The notes: generated from the sequence alone by a model not told the origin. Shown: positions 45,791 to 56,479, numbered from the stretch's first letter. The stretch: DNA of 64,000 nt from Platerodrilus igneus (GCA_036346225.1 JARFIW010001750.1:2480001-2544000); one strand, 5' to 3'. Program-made: numbers and translations.

Positions 45791-46665
45791 GAACTAGACT
45801 CAAAGGTATGAACTCTTAATTACGAGTTTTTTTCGTGGGTTACTTAAAAACATGAAATGAAAAATTACTGGATTCCAGTTATGTGGTATTATTTTCCACG
45901 ATAATAAAGAAAAATGAACATTCTTGTTAACGCTTATATTCACTACTAAAACCAAAAACCTAAAAGGGTACAAAACAACCTTACTGCATCTCTCCTATTC
46001 TAGCTAAAATATTCTTACCTGTTCAGGCTCAAAGAACTACCGGGTAGAATAAATTTAGGTAATAATAATAATGCTAGCAACCACTTATCCTAAATTATGC
46101 TAATATTAGTAACTCGAATTTTCCAGGCCAATACTATTTCACTTTCACGCGCCTTTAAAGTTTATTAATATAATTCTTTCCCCAAGTTCTGCGGTTTGAT
46201 AACGTCGGCGAAGTAAAATATAACACCAAACGCAGATAAAATAATGTTAGATAGGAGCCCCTTCCTGTACGAGGTTGCTCGTATACAAGCGAATCATCAT
46301 CCTACAAGGCAAACAATTACTTTTTCACAAAACACGTCGGATGGTTGAAAGCAGCGCTGGATAATATTTGTAACCAGATCACCACTACCTATAAACCGTG
46401 AATTCTAATATTTCTTCATAACAAAAAATTTGAGCATGCTTAATACTGTAAATTAATACGATACCTACAGATTTTACTCTGTTCTGAATCCAAACTTAGC
46501 ACTTCGTCACTTCTTCAGTTATTGTGTAAGCTTTAATTTATAAAGCATCACTTTTACAACGGAACCATATTAAATTCTCAACGCGAATATAAACATAAAA
46601 TAATCACCTAAAAACTCCATTTCTTAATTAATATTTCGCCTGACATCTCACTCAACCGACCGTTC
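45790..46665 (+). other. Insertion splitting the BEL integrase C-terminus
   Basis: Non-coding AT-rich sequence between the WNRWHHE motif and the DUF5641-like domain that should follow directly. The edges read AAAG|GTATGA and TTCAG|ATG, which look like splice sites, but no target duplication or terminal repeat is obvious. It is either an inserted element, which I cannot classify, or an intron-like segment. Confidence 0.5.
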
Positions 46666-46667
46666 AG

Positions 46668-46871
46668 ATGCAACTAACTGATTACGTATCTGTTCGTAAC
46701 CCTCGTTTGCCAATCGATATGGGCTCTCTTGTCCTCATAAGGAAGGATGGAACTCCTCCTATTCGCTGTCGACTCGCTCGCATTACCAATCTGCATCCTG
46801 GAACTGATGGTGTTTCACGGGCAGCCAGCCTTAAAACTGCTGCAGAGTTTCTAAAGCACTCCGTGATTTGA
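46668..46871 (+). pseudogene. BEL/Pao integrase C-terminal (DUF5641-like) domain
   Basis: The sequence DMGSLVLIRKDGTPPIRCRL then ARITNLHPGTDGVSRAASLK matches the C-terminal domain following BEL integrases (G-D-L-V-L-I, P-x-x-W-x-L-G, H-P-G-x-D-G). It confirms that the element continues past the interruption. Confidence 0.82.
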
Positions 46872-47060
46872 TTGTGCCCTTTGCCCTCACAATAACTTAA
46901 AGTTTAACAAATTTAAGGTAAGTTTGCACTGTATTGTACTTGTTTGAATTTATTCTTGGTTTAATTTAATTAATTTTGGTTTATTATACTAGTTAGTTGC
47001 AACATGCATCCTTTGTTTGTAATCCTCGGAATTAAGTTTTATTTAAAATAATACTATTTT

Positions 47061-47900
47061 GGTGGGCAGTATGGATCGTCCCTGCGGATAGGTAACCAAA
47101 GTTGCTTAAAAGTTTAACAGACGTATTATTTGTGTGCGCCTGGGTAACCGAATTGAAACGAACATCAGTGATTGCGAGTGCGCGGGCAGTGAGACTACAA
47201 TCAACCGCCGAAATGTGTGACGTTTTGAAAAGTGTGTCGCGGCAAGATCTTCAAAAAGGTGCCTTCAAATTTGCATCAACCCTGTTGTAAATTCCTCACG
47301 CGAGGCCACATATCTACAAGCGAATCGCCGCTGGACAAGCAACGCTAAAGAAGCCAATTCATGTAAGTGTTGCCAGATGTTATTACTTAACCTGATACTT
47401 TCATTAATTTTTATTTAAATTATACCGACCTCCGCGATCGTATAAAGATCAATTGTTGTAACCAAAAGCTTAATATTTTTCTACAGTCCACTATCCATTC
47501 CGTTCCAGCTTACATGTTCTGTTATGTTCTCGAACAATTGGATAAAATACAAATTGGCGTGATGAGCGTTAGTCAGTGCAGTTTTAAGTAGTTTTGATTT
47601 GAAAGTCGTGATATAAATTAGTGGTACATATAAATTGCCCTGTATGATATAAATTATTGTAGTGATCGATATAAATTAATGGTTGGTGCTTGGATACTTA
47701 ATTATAGTGCTTCTATATTAAGTTAATTAAGAGATAGCATCATAGTATTAAAGAAATAATACTTGTACAGCGATTAGCTGAAAATAAGTTGTAGAGAGTG
47801 CTTAAAGAATTTCATTGTAGCTACAGGTTATTGAAAAGTCTTAATTGGTAAGTTGGATAATAAAGAACTGTCGTGTGTTCAAATAAAATTTTCGTTATAG
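47061..47900 (+). repeat. Probable 3' LTR of the BEL/Pao element
   Basis: TTTGGTGGGCAGTATGGATC at 47,058-47,077 has the form of a BEL polypurine tract and LTR start. Within the following 0.8 kb are an insect-like initiator (TCAGTGCAG, about 47,572) and AATAAA (about 47,881). A 62-codon frame (47,102-47,290) is probably not a gene. No second LTR is available to fix the end. Confidence 0.5.
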
Positions 47901-48086
47901 TATAAAACCTTTACATTGTAGTTTAAATAAAAAATCCTTGTTGGGAAAATGTAGTTTGCAATATATTAAAAATATTCATAAAGATTAAATTATTAAGTTA
48001 CAAGAGATACACGTTGTTTATACTCCTTCTACAATGCATTGTGTGCACAGTGGAAGATCCATAAGCAATTGGACAATAACACTATT

Positions 48087-50027
48087 TTACAAAATAAGAG
48101 GCTTCGGTTCTACCTTTTGCGATACATAATCAAATACATCATCAGGAATAGAACTGTTATATAATTCTTTAGCAATGTTAAAATATCTTCGACGAAGGTG
48201 ATATGCACTTGCCTTTGGCTGTCTATTGCGCATAAAAATTCCTTTTTTATTTCCACCCACTCTATGGTATTTCTGAGCAGTTTGAAAATCTGCAAAGTTC
48301 CAAATAAATTCTCCTATAAACCAGGGTTGAGTACGGAGTTGATCAAACGCTCTAAAATGTTTTGACATCATTGCAAGTTGGTATTCTTCAGACCAAACAA
48401 AAGGTGGTGAAATGTGTAATCCTGCAATTGTATCTGCTCCATACTCGGACATTAAAACTGATTTATTATGTAACATATACCATGCATGCGCCTCTTTGAT
48501 AAGATTATTCGTGATTGTATCTAAATACCCAGTGTTCTCGTACCACGAATAATAGTGGTTAAAACTGATAATATCTATATACTGAGCAGTTACATCTTTT
48601 GTATAATTTACACTAATTGCCATAGTTACTGGACGAGTCTTATCAAGATTTTTAACATGGGCAACAACTTGCCTAAAATACTCACTGGCATTAGGATTTT
48701 GTGTTCTAGCTTCATTTGCTACTGACCACATAATAACACTAGGGCGGTTCTTGTCGCGTTGTATAAGTTCAGATAAAGATGCTTTGTGTTTTTCCAATAG
48801 AGCTTCCGAAAATAAATCGGTATCTACACTAGGACATTCGTCGATAACCATTATTCCCAGTTCATCGGCTACGTCCATAATTTCATCAGCGTATGGATAG
48901 TGAGATGTTCGGTAGCAATTAGCTCCAACCCATTTAATCAGATTATGATCTTTTATTACAGTTGGCAAATCCAGTCCTTTACCACGAATATCTGCATCTT
49001 CGTGGCGACCAAATCCTTGCAAATACACGTGTCGATTGTTTATGAATAGTCCGTTATTACTCCATGATATTTCACGTATCCCAATAGGTTGTCTGTAAAT
49101 GTCTAAGAATTTTCCTGTAACTGCACGTAACTCAACCTGTAGACTGTACAAGTAACCTGGTTCTACGTGCATTAAATATGGCCACCATAGTTTAGCATTT
49201 GGTACTTTAAGAATTCCTTCCGACGTCTCCGAATGCAGAACTTCTTTCCCGTTTTTATCAATCAAGGTTACTTTGCACGTAACGTTTTCATTATTTACAT
49301 AACTCACGTTATAAAAAATTACGCCAGTGGTATCCACTACAGTTGTACTAATTGTGATGTCGTCTATATAACTCCAAGGTGTGGTATAAAGGTTGACAGG
49401 TCTGTCTATTCCAGCATAATTAAAAAAATCAAATGTATAACTTTGAGTAAGTATCTTTCCTTCATCTGTTTCGAGGGGTTCTAGACTGCCTTGTGGAATG
49501 GTATCGTTTAATAAAGTATTATCACATGCCACTGTTATGCGATTGACAACACCAAATTTGAGGTAAGGGTTAATAACGGCTTCAAAAGGTAAATGCCCAA
49601 TTTCGTGACTTACCACTGGATTGCCATTAATCCAAACCTTAGCAGCGTAAGAAACTGATGAAAACCGCACTAAAATTCTTTCATTTTGACTCCACAATTT
49701 TGGTAGGAAAAATTTTCTTTCGTACCAAACGATGCCTGTATGATCTCTTATACTAGCATTTTGTGTAATATCGTTATAGCTCGATGGAACTGGCATGCGA
49801 GTGATATCAAAATCTTGTATAATTTTATTAAAGTCATTGCTGTACCATTTTTGTTCAAATCCAAGTAGGGGATTGCTTAGAGGCGTTACAGCGAAGTTCC
49901 AAATTCCGTTTAAAGAAAAGACATCTCGTGTTTCAGATTCTCTTGGATGTAATAAACTGCGAACGGCATGTGAAACTACGAATAGCACGAACGTGCTGAT
50001 CCACAGCTTCATTGTATACGCGTACAT
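48087..50027 (-). CDS. Beta-glucuronidase (GH2), copy 2, intronless
   Basis: An uninterrupted frame of 646 codons, close to the 651 residues of the human enzyme. The likely start is Met6 (50,012), matching copy 1 (MKLWISTFV / MKQWIRTFV), giving a signal peptide and thus a secreted or lysosomal protein. The GH2 jelly-roll domain covers roughly 30-220, the immunoglobulin-like domain 220-320 and the TIM barrel from 330. Visible active-site features are NCYRTSHYPYADE, the acid/base Glu439 in SVANEAR, the nucleophile Glu528 in MSEYGADTIAG, FIWNFADF, and GGNKKG, whose Asn593 and Lys595 form the N-x-K pair specific to glucuronidases. It should remove beta-D-glucuronate from glycosaminoglycan fragments or conjugates. 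About 250 bases of upstream sequence are shared with copy 1. There are no introns, whereas animal homologues are generally split, so the founder may have been a retrocopy. Confidence 0.95.
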   Translation of the reverse strand: MYAYTMKLWISTFVLFVVSHAVRSLLHPRESETRDVFSLNGIWNFAVTPLSNPLLGFEQKWYSNDFNKIIQDFDITRMPVPSSYNDITQNASIRDHTGIVWYERKFFLPKLWSQNERILVRFSSVSYAAKVWINGNPVVSHEIGHLPFEAVINPYLKFGVVNRITVACDNTLLNDTIPQGSLEPLETDEGKILTQSYTFDFFNYAGIDRPVNLYTTPWSYIDDITISTTVVDTTGVIFYNVSYVNNENVTCKVTLIDKNGKEVLHSETSEGILKVPNAKLWWPYLMHVEPGYLYSLQVELRAVTGKFLDIYRQPIGIREISWSNNGLFINNRHVYLQGFGRHEDADIRGKGLDLPTVIKDHNLIKWVGANCYRTSHYPYADEIMDVADELGIMVIDECPSVDTDLFSEALLEKHKASLSELIQRDKNRPSVIMWSVANEARTQNPNASEYFRQVVAHVKNLDKTRPVTMAISVNYTKDVTAQYIDIISFNHYYSWYENTGYLDTITNNLIKEAHAWYMLHNKSVLMSEYGADTIAGLHISPPFVWSEEYQLAMMSKHFRAFDQLRTQPWFIGEFIWNFADFQTAQKYHRVGGNKKGIFMRNRQPKASAYHLRRRYFNIAKELYNSSIPDDVFDYVSQKVEPKPLIL

Positions 50028-50299
50028 AACATTAATATGTCTATTCTAAAGAAAGATATTACTTATATCCTGTGATATAATCAAATAAACTCATGACCTC
50101 TAAAATCAAGTTCAACCATAACAAAAATACAAGATAATGTTGTCGTTAATTTTCATTTCATTAAGTTAATTTTATCTTTCATTTTTGTTCGATTAAAGAG
50201 ATATGACGGTGAATTTGACATCTGTCTATATGATTCAAGAAAAAATTGAAAAGTATATTGATTATATATTTAAAAACTAATAACAAAATTTCGGGATAC

Positions 50300-51060
50300 A
50301 TTTCAAATTGGGTTGCATCGTCTGCAAAGGCACATTCTTTGACGTCATAAATTTTTCCTTATGGTCATTTAGGAAACTGTACTTGGTTCTTCTTGTACTT
50401 GAGGGTTCTGTTTATGCGAAGAAGATTGCCTTCCGTCTCTAACGTTGTGTCGACGTTCCATCTCTGAGCATTCAACTTGCCCAACATGTTCTTGATGCTT
50501 TTTTGGAAGTTGTTTAGTTTGTTACCCGTAATACGAGCGAACCAATAAGAAAAAAAACGAAATCAGTAACGGAATGCTTGCCTAAATTACGGGATAACAA
50601 AAGAAAAAAAAGATTAATGCCGCACTAAACAAACTCGGAGATTCTGGAGTCTAAAGAACGAAACAACAACATACACAGCCCAATTCGCCTTTTTCTTGAA
50701 AATGTTTACCTCAAAGAATAATTAAACACAAAATACACATACAATATAAATCTAGTAAATAATTTCTAGGAATTTGGATAGCAAAATAATATTAAATTGC
50801 TTGTTTATGGACAAACATCCGTATTCTCCACTCCTCCTTAAATACTAATTATATCTAGTAATAATCACATCGAAGAGTGTTTTGGAAACAAAAAAATATG
50901 CAAATATACACCCCTTTAAATATTGCTGCAAAATTTAGGATAACAAACTAAGTAGATTTAACCACTGTAATTAATAATTGTCTGTGTTGACACAGCAAGC
51001 AATTAATAATAATCGTATATGCACAGCGGCAAAAACCTACATATATTAAATACTAACTTA
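50300..51060. other. AT-rich stretch, nothing recognised
   Basis: The region upstream of the homologous promoter block of copy 2. No gene, RNA or repeat is supported. Confidence 0.4.
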
Positions 51061-51067
51061 CTAACAC

Positions 51068-51070
51068 ACT

Positions 51071-51141
<71 letters not shown>
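51068..51141. repeat. Compound (CA)n(TA)n microsatellite
   Basis: About 28 bases of CA followed by about 45 bases of TA, immediately before solo LTR S2. Confidence 0.95.
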
Positions 51142-51147
<6 letters not shown>

Positions 51148-52605
51148 GGATTTAAAGGGGTAAATAGGTGTGTGGGGTTTGGAAGGAGACGACAAACATG
51201 CATAGAATAAAGATGAATAGCGGTTAGGCGGAGCATTGTGACGACAGAGAACTTTGTCATTGGTTGAGAGCCAACAGTTTTCGAAAAGAACGCACACGGG
51301 AAGGTAGAAAACCAATTCTAGGTAGATAGCACGTACGACGGGAGAAATTTTGCGGAATTTAGAGACGGTTACCTTCAAAATTTTGAGAAACCGCTTTGAA
51401 AAATAAGCTTTTTAAATAAAACGGGTTCAAGAGGGGGTTTGAAAAGAATATAAATATCCAAGCGAAGTTATTAAAGCTCTCTTCTCCTTTACTTCCATCA
51501 AGCTTTGAACACGGGTTCAGACCCACATAATAGTAAAACGTTTGATTAGAATTTGTGTGTGTAGTAAAGTTATATTTAACATCTTAGTTGAAAGTATAAA
51601 ACTGTAGTGGCGGATCTCAAGTTATTAACGTGATGCACGAGCTAGTGCGTATTTAAATAAAAGGTCCGGCTATTACGACAAAAGTATTAAATGGATGCAT
51701 GATATATTGGGGTAAGCAGAACTGGAAATCGATTTTGTATGGGTGATATACTGTGAGACGAAGCGAATATCTTGTGGATATAATAGATGGTAGAGATCTG
51801 TGGATCCGGCAATCAGCGTAGTAGATGGAAACAACGCCGAGGGTTGCTGGTAGCCATCTCCTGCGGGAAGAAAGAATGAAAGTGTCTCCAGGTAATTAAT
51901 TTGAAATTTCTGTTGCTATATAAACATTTGTGGAATTTTTGTGTTGTGTGGTTGACTTTTTTTGTGGCATATTTATTGTTTTAAAAGCTTGCTTTAAAAA
52001 ATACATGTACAGGACAATTTAATAATTTTGAATACTGAAAAAGGGTCTATTTAGGATATAGTCAAAATTTATTCAGGCTATAAATTGCGTTGCAAAGGGT
52101 AAACGGGTCTGTAAGTTTGTTTTCATTAATGCAAGGTTTAAAAGCCATATACAAACAAAACTGGGTTATAATGAGCTCACAATACTCCAGTGTGAAGTCA
52201 ATTTAGAGTTACATGTGGGGCCCATCTACTCATATCTAATCGAATTTGTTTAAAATCATTTTAAAAATCAAGGACTTTAAAACATACAATAAATTGAGCT
52301 GGTAATTATTGTATCAAACTGTTTGGACACATGTGTAAATATATTTTATCTGTCAATATGTGTAAATAAAAGGTTGTATGGTTGTTGTATTATTTTGGTA
52401 ATTTTATTTGATGGTGTGTGATTGTGAAAGAGGTATGAATGTAAAATTAGGTTTCATGAAGAAGACGATTGCTGAGCTAGCCAGGGATGCAGAAAAGCTT
52501 GAAGGCTTAATAAAAGGTTAAGGAAATTTTTTTATTTTTTGAAAATTTTAATGTTGTCCCAGATGAACCTGGTCGATGTTAAAAGCTTAGTTCCTGAGTC
52601 CACGG

Positions 52606-52607
<2 letters not shown>
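51142..52607 (+). mobile_element. S2: solo LTR bounded by (TA)n
   Basis: A 1,466-base unit starting TGTTGTGGATTTAAAGGGG and ending GAGTCCACGGCA, with partly matching inverted ends (TGTTGTGGA against TGCCGTGGA) and (TA)n on both sides. The start resembles the TGCTRTGATAA-type LTRs but the body does not. It contains no gag or pol. A TATA-like ATATAAATA lies near 51,450. The classification rests on termini and context. Confidence 0.6.

Positions 52608-52645
<38 letters not shown>
52608..52645. repeat. (TA)n tract
   Basis: Alternating TA between S2 and S3. Confidence 0.95.
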
Positions 52646-52647
<2 letters not shown>

Positions 52648-53940
52648 CTATGTTAATAGGGTCATTTAGAGGTAGATAGGATCACTAGTATAGTGCACTT
52701 CATGAAAACACCATGAGGTTTCAGAAAACTAGAGATTTTTACGAAGAAAATGAGAAATTCAACGACTAGGCAAAAAAGCAAGTGACAACGCCCTGTATAT
52801 AAACTACTATAATTATTTTAAGAAATGAAAAGTACTCTAGAAGATTTAATTAAATAAACAACTTGGCAAGTCATAAAACGACGCGGACGGAAGCTGCAGC
52901 ACAATACGCGTGAGTAATGCATCATCATTACACTAAGAATCCCAGTTAAACAAACAGGTTTGAAAATGCGTAAGATATAAAACGCATATACTTTAATACA
53001 TAAATTAAAGTAAGGCTACGTGACCAGAAGGGTAAAATCCAACACCTTGATAGATTAAAAATAATTACGGCATGGTGATGAAAGCAAAGTTCATCAAATT
53101 TACTGTACAAACAAGAAGTACGTGACCAAGGAAAGAGAAAATCCAAGAGAATCAATGCCAATAACTTGAATACTACGCGCAGGAAATAGCGCATAAATTT
53201 CGTTTATACATCAAAAATTAGTAGAAATACCCAAAATCTTGCATGTAAGAATTACGTACAGAGCTTTTAATTGCTGAACTCTGCACTTGTCAACAGATAG
53301 GCGTTCCTTTTAAATACGGCCGGATTTGTAAACAGATCAGTTTAACTTGAATTAAAGCATGGTTCACATCACCTGAAAGGAAATATTTACGTGAAAGAAT
53401 TAGAAGTGATTTGATAGTTAATAAATTATATAATGGTGATAGTACATAATTAAATGAGGTTCGTCGTTTTAATTCTTAAAAACGACTCTGAATAATTACT
53501 GGATCCGATGTGGAAATTAAACAAGTATTTAAACAATTACTGGATCCTACGAGGAAACATAATAGGCATCTAAACAATTATTGGATCCGACCAGGAAGTT
53601 TAACAAGGACTGTAAAATAATTTATGAATTAATCAGGAGAAGCTATACTAAGAAAAATGCAAACTATATCTACAGTAGATCTGGATTCAACGTTGGACTA
53701 TTTAAATCATTAAGCTGAAACGGGAGCAGTTGGAGCAGGAACTGGTTCGAACCGGAGACAACAGGTTAGCCAATTTGAATATTTTGTTGTATTTTTATTT
53801 ATGAATATTTTTAACATTGCTTTCATGAAAAATTTATGTGAGGGTCAACAAAGATCGTTTTAGTACACGTTATAAATTACGTAAAGATTGAAGGAAGTTT
53901 AATAAACGTTCATATGGTATCAAATAATAATAAGGGCGAT
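52646..53940 (+). mobile_element. S3: LTR related to S1, right end unclear
   Basis: Starts TGCTATGTTAATAGGG right after (TA)n, like S1 (TGCTATGATAATAGGG). Scattered similarity to S1 continues, for example at CAGGTTAGC (53,762) and GTGAGGGTCAACAAA (53,839), at the expected distance from the start. The cassette array at the S1 end is not found, so it is truncated or diverged near 53,900. The minus frame at 52,946-53,194 has no known domain. Confidence 0.5.
53480..53615 (+). repeat. About 50-bp minisatellite inside S3
   Basis: Three imperfect units centred on AACAATTACTGGATCC (about 53,492, 53,535 and 53,574). It sits 0.83-0.97 kb from the LTR start, the same place as the 25-bp array in S1, but with a different unit. 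Confidence 0.75.
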
Positions 53941-54044
53941 TTTTGCTGACTTTTTGTTTAATTAACGGGAATGATAATTATTGAAAGAATTTAATTCAAT
54001 TATTAAAAGGAGGTTATATTCAAAGAACTCTTAAACGTTTTTGT

Positions 54045-54326
54045 ACATCCGAATGTAACCAACCAACTATCGGCGACTGCTTCAAGTCTCCGATATGATA
54101 GTATAAATGGCATTGCCAGACAAAATTTTAATAACTAGTCAAAAGACGAGATGAAAATGAAAATTAGAAGGTCCGCCAGTGCTAAGTGGGTTATCGGTCA
54201 TTTGTTTATTTTTATTTTCTGCTTTTCTTTTGACTAGTTATTAAAATTTTGTCTGGCAATGCCATTTATGCTATCATATCAAAGACTTGAAACAGTCACC
54301 GATAGTTGGTTGGTTACATTCGGGTA
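54045..54326. mobile_element. Foldback element 4
   Basis: Inverted arms of about 115-120 bases (54,045-54,165 and 54,205-54,326) with a few mismatches and a loop of about 40 bases. Outer ends are ATCCGAATGTAACCAACCAA on the left and its complement on the right. It has no coding frame. It is unrelated to foldback elements 1-3 in sequence. Confidence 0.85.
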
Positions 54327-54397
54327 TAGAGAGCGCATGAAAAATATTTTGTACTTATAAATAGGTCATGTTTTGTGTATAGTTCAAGATCTTGGTA

Positions 54398-54492
54398 CAT
54401 TGTTTTGCAAAAAGAGATGCGCCCGTCTGATGAGCTGCAACAACAGCGAAACCGGTCACGGGCTATTCTTTTTGCAAAATAACCAACAATGT
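54398..54492 (+). ncRNA. Type I hammerhead ribozyme
   Basis: The full hammerhead core is present. CTGATGA is at 54,427-54,433. Stem II is GCTG/CAGC around a CAACAA loop (54,434-54,447). GAAA follows at 54,448-54,451, then a minimal stem III (ACC/GGT, 54,451-54,456), and GTC with predicted self-cleavage after C54,457. Stem I is GCCCGT (54,421-54,426) paired with ACGGGC (54,458-54,463). It continues beyond a small internal loop into an outer helix (GCAAAAAGA at about 54,408-54,416 against TCTTTTTGC at about 54,468-54,476). Every core position matches the consensus, and the internal loop in stem I facing loop II is the usual setting for the tertiary contact of fast hammerheads. Minimal-stem-III type I hammerheads are known from Penelope-like elements, retrozymes and animal satellite repeats; none of these is clearly identified around it here. 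Confidence 0.88.
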
Positions 54493-54544
54493 TACATTAA
54501 CTTTCGTTCTATATGCTCGAATTATTTTCGCAATGTCAGTCAAA

Positions 54545-54955
54545 ATTATTCATTACTCTAGTAAACTCGTTTAACCAATGCAGTTATAAAATTGTTTTCT
54601 GAAGAAATAATCACGGAAATTCCATATAGAATAGAAATTAATTTAGGCATATGTTTATCTTTCGAAGACAACGCAGCTGCTGCACCTAGTTATCATTAAA
54701 CTAGCAACATTCAGGAAAATACATGTCTAGATAAGGGACCAGAAAGAATATGAACAAGTGACCTTGTGAATTAAATATAAAACGAGCAACGTTGGTTGCC
54801 TAATGGAGCTAACTTGAACTGATAAAAGTAAATAACGGACGATCACGGATGGCTGCCTAACTGAGTGGATTTGAAATAATATATTCAAATAAGTAAAAAC
54901 TGAAACGGTTTTTAAAGTAAAGGGACAGTAAATTTTCAAATACGAAATAGAACGT
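54545..54955. other. Unassigned stretch between ribozyme and jockey fragment
   Basis: It holds a 77-codon minus frame (54,727-54,960) with no known domain. A near-repeat of AACGAGCAAC/GGATGGCTGCCTAA-like words is too weak to call. Confidence 0.35.
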
Positions 54956-55179
54956 AACAAATTGTGTTCTAATTGCCAGGTCTCTCGTATCTCTTCATCT
55001 TATCACAAAGTTTTGCTTGTTTCGGATGGCGTCTGTTATACGATATGATAGCGTGTGTTTATGTTATCGGGGATGACGTTTCTAGTACTCTTGTTGATGG
55101 CGTCTTATATGGCGGAGTTTAATATTTCTATGGCATCCGTTGTGTTTGCTGCCTATGAGATGAGTGGGTTCCCGTTTGT

Positions 55180-55930
55180 TATTTTCCGTTACAATTCTTC
55201 ATGGAACCTGCGTCAGTTGGTGATTTTTTTAATTATGTTTTTTATCTGTCGGTGTTGTTATGTTTCCATCGTTATCACGATGGGACAGTGTTCCGAGTTC
55301 AGATTTTCTAGGTCTTTAATGTATATGGGAAAGGAACATTTCTGGAGATGGTGATGTCTAGTACTTCCGGTTGGTGGATTTTGTACGGCTGTATTCTGGT
55401 CGGAGCATCTGGTCCACTGGTCCAGTAATCCCGTAGTCTTAACCTAGTGTGTGGTAGCATAAGGTACGTCCCTCGATGCTTTTCACCATTCATCCCTATG
55501 CTGCGTGCTTGGCGTTTAAATCACTTGTTGTTATGATGGCTGAACCTCGGTTTAGTAAATCGTTTGTCTTCAGGACTAAAGGTGTCCGATTTTGGGTTGC
55601 GATAAACGAAAATGAACCGTAGGTGAATTTTATTTGCTGTGGTACATAGTCTAATGCCATTTATTGGTGTTGATGACCTTGTCATTGTGTCGTGTAGCAC
55701 GATTTTGTGAACCAGTATGGCTGTTCCCCCGTGTACTTGTTGTTCTGGATTTAGGCGTCTGTCCTGTCGATAGATGTTGTAGTTGTCTATTTTCAGATGC
55801 GTTGCCGCCGTCAGTTTAGTTTCGCCAAGGAGTGTCATATTAATGTCATGTTCTTTCAGTAAATGTTTAAGCTCGGTGGTTTTGTTACGGATGCCATTGG
55901 CATTCCAGGAGAATAGATTGAGGTTTCTTG
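55180..55930 (-). pseudogene. Jockey-type LINE, endonuclease domain fragment
   Basis: On the minus strand the frames give the start of an APE-type endonuclease (LFSWNANGIRNKTTELKHLL near 55,925, then MTLLGETKL, YNIYRQDR and GGTAILVH in 55,838-55,521). They continue to PEVLDITISRN (about 55,330-55,365) and the terminal EHCPIVITM (about 55,275) that corresponds to the SDHxP active-site segment. Frame breaks separate these parts. No reverse transcriptase follows, although LINE copies usually keep their 3' end, so the element was cut from its RT by deletion or a later insertion. Ancestral role: nicking of the target DNA for reverse transcription. Confidence 0.8.
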
Positions 55931-56125
55931 GGGTCTATTGTCCATTTACTATGTTTGAAATGTTTACGAATACGTGTCATAGCGTATTGGAAATTAAGGC
56001 TTTCGACATGTGTGTGCGTATCAGTCCCTACATCCACTGGATTATTTTGTAAAGGATACTTATTAGTTTGGGGCTTGTGCTTTCAGTGGAGTGGATGGCG
56101 TTCGAGTTGCGGTTGGTGGTAGCAG

Positions 56126-56400
56126 GCGGCTCCGTGGCGTAGTGGTATGTGTGTGACTACTACGCCCAAGGTCCCGGGTTCGAATCCCGACACGGTCCGC
56201 TTGAAAAATGTTAGGCGAGCATTTTTCACAAAAATACACCCTCGTTCGGATGAGAGGTAAAATGGAGGTCCCGTGTGTGAGTGTTGTCCCTACCTTGCTT
56301 GGAACAGCAAGGGTTCTGCAAAATTCCAAATTTTCTAGGTAAAAAAAAACTTGCTTTCTGGCCAATGTAGTACCTTCGGGTGGAGCATTGGAAAATCACA
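56126..56400 (+). mobile_element. tRNA-derived SINE
   Basis: An A box (TGGCGTAGTGG, about 56,138) and a B box (GGGTTCGAATCC, about 56,176) with the intervening tRNA-like spacing form the head. The acceptor stem pairs poorly, so it is not a functional tRNA gene. The body continues with CTCGTTCGGATGAGAGG and GGTCCCGTGTGTGAG. It lies inside the jockey remnant, between its endonuclease and putative ORF1 parts. Confidence 0.65.
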
Positions 56401-56479
56401 TGTAAGGTTGGTGGTAGCCTCCGACTTGCGATTGGTGGTGGTGGCAGTATGGTGGTTGGACTAATCGTTGCTGCTGCAA

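Larger units (their letters stand above)
41250..47900 (+). mobile_element. BEL/Pao retrotransposon, decayed, 5' LTR missing
   Basis: Gag, CCHC region, protease, RT, RNase H, integrase and the C-terminal integrase domain follow each other in BEL/Pao order on the plus strand, split by many frameshifts. The 5' end is truncated inside gag. A segment of about 870 bases (45,790-46,665) interrupts the integrase C-terminus. A BEL-style 3' end (GGTGGGCAG then the LTR start) lies at about 47,061-47,072. The right end is not defined; AATAAA near 47,881 may be its poly(A) signal. Confidence 0.85.

Noticed and set aside
56133..56203. Functional tRNA gene
   Set aside because: A and B boxes are good, but the acceptor stem has several mismatches and the unit continues into a SINE body.
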